Part shown: piece after piece, positions 27,243 to 36,847 of the stretch
Layout: each line of letters opens with the position of its first letter
Position numbering within the stretch: position 1 is the first letter of the stretch
Origin: AWTP1-13 sp963770295
Lineage (GTDB): Bacteria; Pseudomonadota; Alphaproteobacteria; Rhizobiales; Hyphomicrobiaceae
Assembly (NCBI GenBank): GCA_963770295.1
Contig: CAVYPA010000004.1
Location: 1 to 64,000 of the forward strand
DNA: 64,000 bases
Reading direction: 5' to 3'
Notes under the pieces: generated by a model
What the model was told of the DNA's origin: nothing
The model's input: the letters and a program-made list of their open reading frames with translations, nothing else
Database searches by the model: none
Program-made: the position numbers and the translations under genes

Positions 27243-27621
27243 AGATCAGTGCGTCAATTGCTAGTGGGGTAAAACTAGCGAGCGGAAGCGTACCATTTTC
27301 AGTCAGAAGTGCGCGATCTGATCATTGGGCATAGGCCAATTGACCATTAAGATTCGAAAGAGCGCCGCCCATGAAGCTCTCGACGCACGAAAGCGTGGGC
27401 ACTATCGTTTTTGTTTAAAAGAGCCCCCGCACTCCATCTCTGGAGGCGGGGGGTGAGGATGCCCATCGGAGGGGTGAGAGAGTTCAGACTTGAGACGAAC
27501 CCGCCCTCGATGGGGTAATGGTGGGGCGACAACGGGGCGCCCCAAGCAAGCAAGGCTACAACTTTTCGGGGGAAGCACAGCGCAATGCCGAGGCAATTGT
27601 GCTGCGAGAGAGCAGCATAGA
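27243..27621. other. No confident gene
   Basis: Only shadow frames are present. A short Pro/Gly-rich segment near 27440-27520 has no recognisable origin. Confidence 0.3.
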
Positions 27622-27849
27622 TCAGCTCTGTTCGAGCTCGGCAATCTCCCGCTCGAGAATAGCAACGTGCTTGCGCAGCTCGCGCGATATGCCTTCGCAC
27701 AACCCTGGCGAATCGCGATCTACAACACGACAACCGCCATGCTGTGCTGCATGGCTCGTTGAGAAGAGGAGAATGAGATTGCGCGCGCCGTCGATGTGGA
27801 TCAGGCATTGCGTGGACTGCGTGATTCGCGGGGGAGCGGAGGGGACCAA
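27622..27849 (-). pseudogene. ORF tail ending LEREIAELEQ (copy A)
   Basis: The last residues of this frame, SPGLCEGISRELRKHVAILE and REIAELEQS, look like the charged helical end of a real protein. They closely resemble a broken tail at 28340-28470. The upstream part overlaps the membrane-protein gene on the other strand and has no good start. I regard it as a remnant of a duplicated hypothetical gene. Confidence 0.35.
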
Positions 27850-27852
27850 ACC

Positions 27853-28233
27853 ATGGTCATGGTCATTTTCACAATCTGCTGTCTGATCCTTATAGCGGTC
27901 GTGTGGCCGCGCGCCTTCTTCGGTACGCTTGGCGTTTTGTTTGTCGCGCTTATCCTACGCATTGGTGTTGTTCTGCTCATTGAAAGTCCAGACGATGAGC
28001 GGGAAACCGCGCGCCAAGCCGCACCGGAAGCAACCTATACCGCGCTCCTAAAGAGCCAGCGCGCGGCGGAAGAAAAGCGCGAGGCAGACGACCGGGCGCG
28101 CGAAACGCAGCCGGCCTTGGTCGTGCGGCGTAGAACAGTGATCGACACTGTCGGACTAGAGAATCGCCGCGACGTTCCGCGGCTACCTGATGTCTCTTTC
28201 GGCAATTCGCGGTTACCTGATGTCTCTTTCTGA
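27853..28233 (+). CDS. Small membrane-anchored protein with charged tail
   Basis: From the ATG at 27853 the product reads MVMVIFTICCLILIAVVWPR, then a second hydrophobic stretch TLGVLFVALILRIGVVLLIE, then a long Glu/Arg/Ala helix (LLKSQRAAEEKREADDRARE). The last 20 residues come from two units of a 30-bp direct repeat (each encoding RLPDVSF), so the natural end may have been replaced. Function unknown. Confidence 0.45.
   Translation: MVMVIFTICCLILIAVVWPRAFFGTLGVLFVALILRIGVVLLIESPDDERETARQAAPEATYTALLKSQRAAEEKREADDRARETQPALVVRRRTVIDTVGLENRRDVPRLPDVSFGNSRLPDVSF
28176..28230 (+). repeat. Tandem direct repeat, 30-bp period
   Basis: The unit GCGGCTACCTGATGTCTC plus TTTC (28176-28200) recurs as GCGGTTACCTGATGTCTC plus TTTC (28206-28230), with two substitutions over 25 bases. 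It lies at the 3' end of the preceding frame. Confidence 0.8.
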
Positions 28234-28339
28234 CCCCCACTCTTGACACTTAGCCGCCTGGTCGGCGCTGCGGCTGCCCACGGAAACCCTTGCGGCTTCG
28301 GTACTGGCGCCGAACCAATCTTTACCGATTGCGCTATTC

Positions 28340-28470
28340 GTCAAAAGCTAGGCCTGCTCCAGTTCAGTGATTTCCCGCTCGAGACTGGCGAATTCTTGCG
28401 CAGCTCGCGCGCCAAACCAGAGGTTAGCCCTGGCGATCGCAGGCGCTCCAGCACGCGGGTGAGCTCCTCA
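28340..28470 (-). pseudogene. ORF tail ending LEREITELEQ (copy B)
   Basis: The minus strand gives SPGLTSGLARELRK in one frame and EFASLEREITELEQA with a stop in the next. It therefore looks like a one-base-shifted paralogue of the tail at 27622-27730. The rest of the gene is not found. Confidence 0.35.
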
Positions 28471-28619
28471 CGCTTCTTCCCGAGCGATCTGGGTTGCGGT
28501 CAGGCCCTGACGATCGCGGCAGTCATGGATTTTGGCGAACGCCAGGAGGCGGTGCCTAGGGGGTGAGATTGTTGAGCGATTGGGCAAAAGACGCTGATCC
28601 GAAGGCGGCACGCGGAGCG

Positions 28620-28920
28620 CCTGCGGCTAAAATTACCCCTTCGCGATCCCTCTCCAGCGTCGCAGCTGTTCGTGTTCTGCGACCGCGCCGAGCACCTGGA
28701 GCATCATCCGGCCCGTGGCGGGGTCCAGATTGCTTCCGAGGACGCGCTTCGTACGCGCGAGCACGTCACCTTCCCGAAGGTAGTCAATTGCCGCCTTGAG
28801 TGCTCGCGCTCGGCGACGCTGCTGACCTGCTCGGCGAATATCTTTTTGCACCCCGCAGCTTTTAGATCGCGATGCTGAGCACCAAACCAGCGATTTGATC
28901 GAACGTCGATGTCCTTGCCT
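28620..28920 (-). pseudogene. Serine recombinase relic (catalytic domain part)
   Basis: Pieces in two frames read DLKAAGCKKIFAEQVSSVAE, then LKAAIDYLREGDVLARTKR, then LGSNLDPATGRMMLQVLGAV and AEHE. These match resolvase segments where AERxxLxxALxYLREGDVL is followed by LxxLDTxTPTGxxMLxxLGAVAEFER. The region between them is deleted and the active serine and the DNA-binding end are missing. It is distinct from the fragment at 22207. Confidence 0.65.
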
Positions 28921-29059
28921 AGCCGACGGGCGCCCTGCCACCCCTCCGTCTCGACTTCTTAAACATTTTGGCAAAGAGGTTCCAGTCATTCGGGCACACG
29001 GGATTAATGTGATTGCCCTCCGATTCAATGCCGCGAGGTCGCGCGCGTAGATATTTTCG

Positions 29060-29218
29060 ACAGCTAAACACCCAGTCCAATCGAACATTTCCGGCGACAC
29101 TCAACTCGGCCAGTATTTGGCCGTTGCCGAAAGTCCCTGATGTGCCATCGATGTGTGTAATCCTATCAAGCATCAAGAGCGGTGGCAGCGGAAGTCGCGC
29201 ATTTCCCGGTCCGAACAA
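29060..29218 (-). pseudogene. FabA (3-hydroxydecanoyl-ACP dehydratase) fragment
   Basis: The frame reads FGPGNARLPLPPLLMLDRIT, then HIDGTSGTFGNGQILAELSV and RLDWVFSC. The first part is almost the FabA consensus (MFGPGNAQLPLPPMLMFDRI). FabA has about 170 residues; here some 20 N-terminal and over 100 C-terminal residues, including the active-site His and Asp, are gone. The sequence loses register after VFSC, where FabA would continue CHF. Confidence 0.6.
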
Positions 29219-29239
29219 GTCGCGCGACCTTAGGCTAAT

Positions 29240-30227
29240 AATTCCTCATAACCGTAACTGGATCGTCGCTGGGTCATGCGGTTGTTCCTCGTTGCATTAT
29301 TGCGGTCTACCCATCGCCCGGAGCAAGGGAACGTTGCCGGGACGCTGCACCTCAGACGAACTCAGTACTAAACGATCCTGGCTTGTAGAGGCGGCAATCG
29401 GGCGAGTGTAGCCTGACCTGCGCGAACACGGCGAACATCTCGGATGGTGCACAGTCGGCAGTCACGTTGAACCGACCAAAACTAGGCGGATCGACATCAT
29501 CATCAAAAAGTGTCATCGCAAGGTCGATGTAAGAACCACCGTCGCCGGTCCCACCTCGCCCTCTAGTCCCACCCGCTTGGCAGGGTCGAATGGGTGAGTC
29601 GCACCCCGGGGATCGACAGCACCACCTCAGCGACCAAGCTTGCGCGGTGCTCGGCGATGGGGTCTTGCATGTCGAAGCTAAATTCGGACTCAACGTAATC
29701 GACGGGTCCAGGGATCAAGACACCAACCGGACCATCGTCGGCGATTTAAGCTGTCGGCCATGAGCATCATCCTAACCGGTCACAATGCTCCCATCGTTTC
29801 CGGGGAGCGCAAGGCGATCACCAATTGAGACAGCACCCAGTGTCACCCCGGGGTGTCGACATGCCGACTTCGCTCGTCAGTATAACGGTCCAAGTCTGCA
29901 AGCAGTCATCTGGCAACGGGGGGACCTACAGAAGGGGCGGACCTGCGCCGATGGAGTGGCGCACACGCCATCGCATCGCCATGGTTCCACACGAAATGTC
30001 CTACGCAGCGAGAGGCTAAGTCTCCCCATTACGGGGCATTTATGGCGAGGGGCCGGCTCGCCATCTAAACATTCGTCATGACAGGGTTCCCGGGGCTCGC
30101 GCAGAGCCTGATTCACTTCATGGCAGCACGTACTTGGCATGGATGTCAGTTTCCGAGCTCGAGAGCTAACCGATGCATCAAGTTTGTCCTGTTATTCGGG
30201 GCGGGCACAGCCAGTTGAGGTGACACC
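29240..30227. other. Long stretch without a confident gene
   Basis: On the minus strand at about 29565-29745 a 58-codon open piece reads GVLIPGPVDYVESEFSFDMQ, then AEHRASLVAEVVLSIPGVRL. It seems coding in character but follows a stop codon and has no start. A second open piece, DLAMTLFDDDVDPPSFGRFN, lies below it at 29400-29520 in another frame. These may be one broken hypothetical gene. Nothing was recognised from 29750 to 30227. Confidence 0.35.
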
Positions 30228-30746
30228 GTGAGCAATTCCGCTGATAGCCGACCACAGGAGGCTTCGGATCGGGGCAGCGCGGTACGAACCACCGTGCTGT
30301 TCCTCGGGGTCCTGGTCGCGGGGGTGTCTCTGCTCCATCTACCGGCTTCGCTGATGTCCCAGGCCAATACTCAAGTTGAAGCGGGTCCGCCGATTGTGAA
30401 AGCGACTGACAAGTGGATCAGGCTCGGGGTCTACGCATCTAGTCAGGTGCCGACAGCACTCTCCCAGTACGAGGTCATCCAGCCCATAGAACCAAAACAG
30501 ACAAGGCCAAGGCAGAAGGATCCTGAAATGTTGGCTTCGAGCCGAGGCTCGCACGGCGTACGCTCTCGTGCTCAGTTGTCTAGGAGGCCGGTTCGATGGA
30601 GTGTTGCGTCGGCATGCCCGAATGTCACCCAGCGTAGGGCTAGCGATAGGCACAATTCCGTATGCCCCAGCAATCGCCAGCATGCGGCCACCTTTCGCGT
30701 CGCGAAGAACCAAAGGCAATGGTCGCGTGCCTCAGCTCCTACGTGA
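30228..30746 (+). CDS. Possible membrane-anchored hypothetical protein
   Basis: A GTG at 30228 with GAGG upstream opens SNSADSRPQEASDRGSAVRT, followed by one membrane segment (TVLFLGVLVAGVSLLHLPAS). The remaining ~120 residues become increasingly Arg/Ser-rich and look out of frame after about residue 95. It may be a short N-terminally anchored protein damaged by a frameshift. No family recognised. Confidence 0.3.
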   Translation: MSNSADSRPQEASDRGSAVRTTVLFLGVLVAGVSLLHLPASLMSQANTQVEAGPPIVKATDKWIRLGVYASSQVPTALSQYEVIQPIEPKQTRPRQKDPEMLASSRGSHGVRSRAQLSRRPVRWSVASACPNVTQRRASDRHNSVCPSNRQHAATFRVAKNQRQWSRASAPT

Positions 30747-31381
30747 CGCATAGTGGCAGATAGGGGCCCGACAACGAATGCGGCTGCGATGCCCCCACGG
30801 GGAGATTTTGCCTCGGGGTTCAGATCGAGCCCCGCTTCAAACGATCAGACCAGCTATCTGGAAGACCTGCGAGGAGCCCGATGGCCATCGAGAGACCTGA
30901 GATCAGCTCACCATCGGGTTCATCGCTACCAGCCAGGAGTCGAGCAAGGGAAAGATCAAGGGCAGCTTTGCTTTCACTGCTGCGCTGCCCATCGGCAAGC
31001 CGCCCGACCTGCCGCTGACGACCACGCTCCCCCGCCTCCCACCTCTCCTCGACCGATGCCCAATGCGCCATCCAGAGGTCCCAGTGATCGCGCCGAAGCC
31101 AGCGCCTCACGATGGTCTTGATGGTGCCAAGTTCGGCGGCCATCTGGGTGAGCGTCTTTGCGCCCTTGAGGATCGCCACCTGAGGTGCCTCTGCGCGGCC
31201 AGGTATGCAGCAAGGTTGGTTCTGTTCATTCCTTTCATCGTCTCTCGTTAGTCATGCCCGACACGAGTGGGGTGTAGCCTCGGTTGCCCTGGAATACTTG
31301 TAGCACCTACCCGACAAAATTTGACCAAGAGCCCACCGCTGCTCTACTTCAAAGGCGGGACTTTGTCAGGGAGGACAACTC
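30747..31381. other. No confident gene
   Basis: A minus-strand frame at 30820-31179 contains ILKGAKTLTQMAAELGTIKT and IVRRWLRRDHWDLW, reminiscent of a helix-turn-helix. Its start is poor and the rest resembles nothing known, so I do not call it. Confidence 0.3.
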
Positions 31382-31861
31382 ATGTTTACGCGTAACTCTC
31401 CTCCAGAGCCGAGCAAGCCTTTGGCTCGCCTCAACGGTCCGGCGATTGCCACCGTCCCGCAACATCGAACCGGTCCCACCGACAGTGGCGACAAGTCGAT
31501 CATCGGCAATGATCTTCGGATTATCGGTCAGGGATTGCGGATCGTTAGCCGGGGTATTCTTCAAATTGATGGTGAGATTGAGGGCGACGTGCAAGCCGCT
31601 GAAGTGATCATCGGGGGACAGGGTAAGGTCACAGGATTGGTCGCTGGCCAACAGGTAACAGTGAGTGGCAAGGTCTCAGGTGCGATTTGCGCCAAGACCG
31701 TGAACTTGCAATCGACCGCCGAGGTGGAAGGTGACGTTCATCACATGGTGTTTGCCATTGAGCAAGGCGCTGTCTTCGAGGGGCGCAGTCGCCGCGCAGG
31801 AAACGAGGCGGATTTGAACGCCGTTATCGAGGCAAAGGGCGGCCAGTCAAGGTCGACGTGA
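31382..31861 (+). CDS. Bactofilin (polymer-forming cytoskeletal protein)
   Basis: GGGAGGA precedes the ATG. The 159-residue protein has a disordered N-terminus (to about residue 38) and then the bactofilin beta-helix: SIIGNDLRIIGQGLRIVSRG, LQIDGEIEGDVQAAEVIIGG, GKVTGLVAGQQVTVSGKVSG and TVNLQSTAEVEGDVHHMVFA, ending with a short tail. Bactofilins form filaments under the inner membrane that place cell-wall enzymes or stalk components. The usual partner, an M23 peptidase gene, is not adjacent. A small GTAGGG/CCCTAC hairpin lies 46 bp after the stop. Confidence 0.92.
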   Translation: MFTRNSPPEPSKPLARLNGPAIATVPQHRTGPTDSGDKSIIGNDLRIIGQGLRIVSRGILQIDGEIEGDVQAAEVIIGGQGKVTGLVAGQQVTVSGKVSGAICAKTVNLQSTAEVEGDVHHMVFAIEQGAVFEGRSRRAGNEADLNAVIEAKGGQSRST

Positions 31862-32338
31862 GAGAGTTGGGACGTTAAGTCGTTTCCCCGCCATGCTCCG
31901 ACGCGAGTAGGGTAACGAAACCCTACCCGCCAGGGATTGGTTGAGCATTGCCAGGTCGGTCAGAGGTGGCTCTTCCGTGCCGCGCTCGGTCCTTGCGCCT
32001 ATTGCGTGATCGAGCATCATTCGGTGGACCGATTAGTCGCGCACCACGACCGCGCGCCAAGCTTCTTTCTGTCCGGCTCGACCTCGTAGGTAATGAGATT
32101 TCGTCGACCGCATCTGACGGCCTAGAAGAGGGGTGAGCGCTTTGCGCTTTGCCGAGAGGAGCTCCCACCGCGCACCGATCACATCAGGTGTTTCTTACCT
32201 AATGGGAGACAGCCGCGCGGCAGGGAAGCCGGCCAAGTGTGCTGCCACTTTCAAAGGGCTATAAAACGGCGGCAAGGGGTGGTCGCCTCGGCGTTGCGTT
32301 GCCATCGCGGATGCTAGGGAAGAAGTAGGTGTGGTGAA
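31862..32338. other. No gene seen
   Basis: Apart from the hairpin at 31907-31926, nothing was recognised. Confidence 0.4.
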
Positions 32339-32589
32339 ATGAGCCTGTCGAGAAGATTATTCCGCGTGTGGTCGTTCTTGGCGCCCTGTGGGTTACCTAA
32401 CTCGGGGTCCAGCTGATCGTTGTTTGGCCGACCGGTCCGCTCGAAATGGCATTGCCATGGGCATTCCACTGGGCACTGCTACCACCCTTAGCAATCTTAT
32501 TGTTTGTTGAGCGGCCCTCACAGAGCCCGATAACGCCGCGTCTGCGGAACGTCGGGTCCCCCGAAATGACGACCCGCAAGCTGCTTTAG
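32339..32589 (+). pseudogene. Small membrane protein with frameshift and stop
   Basis: The start MSLSRRLFRVWSFLA is followed, one frame over, by LWVT, a TAA, then LGVQLIVVWPTGPLEMALPW, AFHWALLPPLAILLFVERPS and a tail ending EMTTRKLL with TAG at 32589. Restoring one base and the stop codon would give an ~82-residue protein with two membrane segments. Such genes are common in Bradyrhizobium genomes. Confidence 0.5.
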
Positions 32590-32722
32590 GCTCGACAAGC
32601 TTGCGTCAACGCATTTTCACAAACGGAAGTTGCCATTCTCAAGATGTAGGGCGCGAACGCAGACTGCCATAACCACCCCTTGCGGCTTCACTTAACGCCC
32701 GAAGCGCGTCAGGCTAGAGGCC

Positions 32723-33004
32723 ATGCCACACCGCCCGGACATGCCGCGACCAACGCTCGCTGAAATGCGACAAGCGGCACCTTGGCTCTGGCTTTGGTGT
32801 CGCAACGTTTACTGCCGCCGCAAGGCAGCTATAGCGCTTGCGCCGTTGATCATCAGGTGGGGCGGGGACGCTTCGAGTGACCTTCTACGGCAATCGGCAC
32901 GGTGCAAGTACTGCGGCGGGAAGGGTGCCGACCTGCAGCATCCGAGCGCTCGCTCAAGCGACATCGCGTTGGCTTTTCATGCGAGAGCAGAGGATTGGCG
33001 CTGA
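32723..33004 (+). CDS. Hypothetical protein with CxxC(G) motif
   Basis: The 93-residue product reads RPTLAEMRQAAPWLWLWCRN, ALAPLIIRWGGDASSDLLRQ and SARCKYCGGKGADLQHPSAR. The CKYCGGKG pair plus CRNVYC upstream gives a four-Cys arrangement that could bind zinc. The LAPLIIRWG-ASSDLLRxSARC pattern is one I recognise from many short Bradyrhizobium hypothetical proteins. Role unknown. Confidence 0.65.
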   Translation: MPHRPDMPRPTLAEMRQAAPWLWLWCRNVYCRRKAAIALAPLIIRWGGDASSDLLRQSARCKYCGGKGADLQHPSARSSDIALAFHARAEDWR

Positions 33005-33107
33005 GGGCAATGCCTTGTACTCAGCCTTGTGGTTGCGTTGATGTTCCCTCGACGACGACACGATTCCGATGCGTCGCCAGCGCACCATTCCGGGCCAGCG
33101 GTCCATT

Positions 33108-33455
33108 TCACTCATCACGTGATAAGACCAAGTCCATAGGCCACCCACGCTTGGGGCGATTGTAAAATGGTCTGTTTCGGAATTTTGGTCTCTTTCGCCC
33201 ACGCTGCCAAGCTTTGCCTGCGTCCATTGTGTGTCAGTTTCCGAGCCTGCAACTGTGTCCTTTTTCGTGCTTGCTCTAGGCGGTCCAGACGGAGGCATCC
33301 GCATGGTTCCGTGTTGCCGCTTCGCAGATTGCGGGCAGGCACCGTTGTTCTTGCCCCACAATCACAGACACACAACCACATACGTTCGGGCCGCCCATGC
33401 TCGCGAAGTCCACCACGCGAAGACGACCAAACCGCTGCCCTGTTAAATCGATCAT
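33108..33455 (-). pseudogene. Phage-type zinc protein, two frameshifts
   Basis: After a GAGGAG site the gene starts MIDLTGQRFGRLRVVDFASM, as in phage-associated proteins. The frame then slips to give MWLCVCDCGARTTVPARNLR and SGNTEPCGCLRL (a CxCG...CGC zinc site), then THNGRRQSLAAWAKETKIPK. A second slip yields YNRPKRGWPMDLVLSRDE and a TGA at 33108. All pieces are in order for a family with a C-terminal AP2/HNH-associated helix-turn-helix. Probably a prophage remnant. Confidence 0.65.
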
Positions 33456-33518
33456 TCCTCTCCTCTACCCACCGCCTCTCACTCGTGGGCGCTTGCGCAG
33501 TGCCGATCAATGCCCGCA

Positions 33519-33719
33519 TCAAATTGCGCCGACGCCGCGCAAGATCAGGACCCACCCGCCGACGAACCAGAGCAAGAAGAGGCAAGGCCAGAACGCGAAA
33601 CCCATTGAATTAAGGGGCTTGTCTCCGTATAGACGCCCAATGAAAGCTAGCGTCAGCCACCATAGGACTAGCGCCGCGAGCCCCGCGACCACTTGGCCGC
33701 CATTCAGAAAATAGTCCAT
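33519..33719 (-). CDS. Small membrane protein (66 aa, two TM segments)
   Basis: GAGGAGGACGTTGG precedes the ATG. The protein reads MDYFLNGGQVVAGLAALVLW, a second segment FAFWPCLFLLWFVGGWVLIL, and a short end RGVGAI. Hydrophobic pattern and ribosome site support a real gene. Function unknown. Confidence 0.6.
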   Translation of the reverse strand: MDYFLNGGQVVAGLAALVLWWLTLAFIGRLYGDKPLNSMGFAFWPCLFLLWFVGGWVLILRGVGAI

Positions 33720-33909
33720 CCAACGTCCTCCTCGCCCTTCTTAGCGGTACTTACCCAAATTTCGAACTGAGACACAACCCAGTCTTTGGATCGCCTTCCC
33801 CGTGCCGGGGCAGAACGCGGGGCGCGCCCCCAGCCGGCTCTGGGCGACCGGGGGCTTTGTCGGGCAGCGCGACGACGGTCGATGCGCCGCCCTGGTATCC
33901 CGGTTGTGG

Positions 33910-33938
33910 AAAGGCACCCGTTCCGCCGGGTGCCTTTT
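33910..33938 (+). terminator. Rho-independent terminator (works on both strands)
   Basis: GGCACCCG and CGGGTGCC form a perfect eight-base stem with a six-base loop, followed by TTTT; a short A-run precedes it, so the minus strand can also use it. It lies between the membrane-protein gene (minus) and the TIR gene (plus). Confidence 0.7.
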
Positions 33939-34056
33939 CGTATGGGGCGACGGCGGCGCAGGCTGGAGAGATGGCGCTGTAAACCCTGAGGACATTCACT
34001 GATTTCAGTGGCCACGTCTATTGCTTACGCTGCCGACCTTTGGGGCAGCAAAGCCG

Positions 34057-34470
34057 ATGGTTAAAGTATTCCTATCGTACGCTCCCTCCGATGCCGGGAG
34101 CGTCTGTCAGATTGTCAGCGCGATGAAGGACGCCGGCCATACCGTCAAGCTCGGTCGGGCAATGATCAATGTCGTGGATGCCGGGGGCCGGCTCGCGGCG
34201 ACTGTGTTTGCACTCAAGAACTGTGATGTCTTTGTCCTGGCGCTCAGTGCTAATGCTGTTAAATCGCCGGCAATCATCGACGAACTGATGCTGGCCGAGC
34301 AAACCTACAAGCCGGTGATCCCGCTCCTCCTTGAAAGCGTGATGTTGCCCCCGCAAATTGCGAAACCATTGCGCTACGTCAGAAAGATTTACTGCACCGA
34401 CGGTCTGTCTGGTGGTGTTAACGGACTGCTGAGGACGTTGGCGAAGGCCTCTAATTCGCCTCCGCGCTGA
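34057..34470 (+). CDS. Stand-alone TIR-domain protein
   Basis: The 137-residue protein is one TIR domain: MVKVFLSYAPSDAGSVCQIV (strand A and box 1), MINVVDAGGRLAATVFALKN, CDVFVLALSANAVKSPAIID and ELMLAEQTYKPVIPLLLE. The Glu at about residue 76 in IIDELMLAE is at the place of the catalytic Glu of NAD-cleaving TIR enzymes. There is no second domain, signal peptide or membrane segment. Bacterial TIR proteins act in anti-phage defence (NAD depletion or signal making) or as effectors. No defence partner is adjacent. The start could also be 34021. Confidence 0.85.
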   Translation: MVKVFLSYAPSDAGSVCQIVSAMKDAGHTVKLGRAMINVVDAGGRLAATVFALKNCDVFVLALSANAVKSPAIIDELMLAEQTYKPVIPLLLESVMLPPQIAKPLRYVRKIYCTDGLSGGVNGLLRTLAKASNSPPR

Positions 34471-34639
34471 TTGCCCGTCCGTGGGTTGGGGGAATAGAGT
34501 GTGTTGGCGGTCGTTGTGGGACCGAGCAGCTCTCGCATACCCCATTACATCCTCAGACCTGACTTCAGGGCACCTTCCGACCCCCGGACGGTGCCCATCT
34601 TTTTGGTCATGTACTTGACGCTGCTGGACTGTCGCATGT

Positions 34640-34750
34640 TCAATCGCGGTCTCGGTGCCGCCACACCCACGACGGTGCGAGCAGCACGATCAGCAATAGC
34701 AGTTCGCAGATGCCTGTCCAGTCAACCCAATCCAGAATTCCGAATGCCAC
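34640..34750 (-). CDS. Very small membrane peptide (36 aa)
   Basis: A GTG-started frame reads AFGILDWVDWTGICELLLLI and VLLAPSWVWRHRDRD. One membrane helix with a basic tail is clear. Only the coding character supports it; the ribosome site is weak. Other sequence between 34471 and 34938 shows no gene. Confidence 0.35.
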   Translation of the reverse strand: MAFGILDWVDWTGICELLLLIVLLAPSWVWRHRDRD

Positions 34751-34938
34751 GTCATCACCAGCACCAACGGCTTAAAGCAACACCCTTAGCTAACCAGACC
34801 GCGCGTTAATGCCACGTGAATGCCGCCGGGTTTGTCTGCGCCTGACGCGTGGCGTTTGGGCGACCCAGGCAAGGTCTAGCGATGATGGCTTCTAGGCTTC
34901 GCCTCGGGCTTTTGCGTGATCGGCCGCCATCCGAAACC

Positions 34939-36847
34939 CTACACACAATCGGACCTCATGCGGCTCAGCAAAACCTGCATCGACGAAAGCAGAGAGTAGA
35001 TGGTCTGGAGGTAGAGATTGCGGGTCCGCGTTAGCAGCGATGGAACTCGAGGCATCGGAGCGGGATTTTCGGCACCGAGGTTTGTGCCGCTGCGGATACT
35101 CCGCTCGTTTTTCCGCCCACCTTTGCTGGCCCATTCGCCGGGAATTTCCAATCGGCATTTGATGCCTTCGGCAGGAAAGGAAAGTTCAACCGCACCGCCA
35201 AGCTCAAAGGGAATCAGTTCGCGAATTATGCTTGTTCCATAGCCAGATCGGGTTGGAGCGAGAACCGCGGGACCGCCGGTCTCCCGCCATTCTATGAGTA
35301 GTCGATCACGTGATCCATTCTGTGGCCACCGCCATCGCACCGACACTCGACCAGTCCGGTTGGAGAGTGCGCCATACTTTGCGGCGTTGGTGGTCAATTC
35401 GTGGAGAACTGTTGCCGCCGCCTGAGTGGCTTCCGGTTCAAGGGTTACACTTGGACCACTGGCTTCGATATTTCCTCTGGCATAAGGCGCAATTTCGCGT
35501 CGAACAATTTCTGCCAGCGATGCGCCGCGCCAGCTGCTCTCGCTCAGCAGCTCATGTGTTCTCGCCAAGGAATTAATGCGCCTATTCAGTCCAGTGACAA
35601 AATCGGTTCGCGAGTTACTGGCTTCCTGTGTCTGAGTGATGGTTGCGCTGACCGTGGCAAGCACATTCTTCACGCGATGGTCGAGTTCAGCGTTCAACGC
35701 ACGCTGAAGTTGCTCTACTCGCTTGCGCTCCGTGATGTCGATGCTGACGCCTACAACCCGCTCGGGGTGCCCACCCCGCCTGTAAGAAACGGAACTACGC
35801 CTCTCAATCCACCGCTCCTCGCCATCTGAACGAACGATTCGATACTCGATTGTGTACTCCTTCTGCCTACTGGCAAACACCTGATCTCGAAAACGTTCCA
35901 CGCGCTCAAGATCCTCTGGGTGCACCCTGCCCCGCCACTCGCTCAGGGTCGTCTCAGCCGTCCCCTCGGGCAGACCATGAATTGCCGCATAACCTTCTGA
36001 GATTTGCAGCACCTCAGTGTTGACATTATAGGCATAGTTTCCCACGAGCGCGGCCCGAGCCGCGAGTGCGAACTGCGCGTTGCGCTCGGCCAAAATCCTC
36101 TCGTTTTGGCTAAGCGCCTGCTTCGCCTGCGTCAGCTCGGCCAGCGCCTGTCGTAGTGTCTCGCCTTGTGCGACACGCCGGGCCTCTGTCTGGTCGAGCA
36201 GAAGCGCGGCAAGGTCTGGGTGCCGCTGCATAACCGCCGCGATGTCCGGCTCATATGCAAGCTCCGGATGTGTCTCGGTCCAGTAATGCGCCGTACGGAT
36301 AAAGGCGAGATAAGCGACGAGAAATCTCGAACTTCTGCTCGCCAAACGCACACCGCACTGCGTTGCGCGCCCGCTCCGACAGACGCGGCTCAAGAAATAT
36401 GATGGTGAGCGCGTCGAACAGATAAGTTTCAAGCTCCGTACCCGGCGCCGGAATTTGGGTCACGCCGGTCAACGTTTCTAGACGCGCTAGAGCCTGCTCC
36501 AACACCCTTGTGCAGGGCGCAGGGCGGGTCAACAGCGCGATCGCTTGCTCGATTGTTTCCGGTGGTGCCGAGGCATCACCAGCCGGACGCCCCTCACCGA
36601 TCAGGAAGCCAACATGGCGCACGATGCAGTAACGCACCGGGCAGAAGCGGGAAAGATATACGAACAACCGTTCCTTGAACAATGACGGCAGCGGACTGTC
36701 GAGATAGGCCGACTTCGCAAAGGCCCACAGTTCGTCGATCAAGCCCAGGGCGGCAGTCGCCGTGCAAAAAAAGTTCGGCACTAGCCCGAAACGAACCTCA
36801 ACTTCTTGCGCGAGCCGACGCTCGGCGAACCGATCGCGGCTATCCAT
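34939..36847 (-). pseudogene. HWE-family sensor histidine kinase split by a frameshift
   Basis: The N-terminal part (from MDSRDRFAERRLAQEVEVRF) holds an AhpD-like domain: GLVPNFFCTATAALGLIDEL, LFKERLFVYLSRFCPVRYCI. Near 36320 the frame shifts by one base. The second part continues FLVAYLAFIRTAHYWTETHP, a coiled coil, a PAS domain (SEGYAAIHGLPEGTAETTLS, then VVGVSIDITERKRVEQLQ), the HWE phosphoacceptor ALNAELDHRVKNVLATVSA and the ATPase with VLHELTTNAAKYGAL, HWE-type residues and SGYGTSIIRELIPFELGG. Intact it would have about 635 residues and be cytosolic. No response regulator is adjacent. If the shift is a sequence error, this is a normal kinase. Confidence 0.85.

Noticed and set aside
30820..31179. 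Possible HTH transposase-like protein
   Set aside because: The helix-turn-helix resemblance is short, no ribosome site is present, and the C-terminal half matches nothing.
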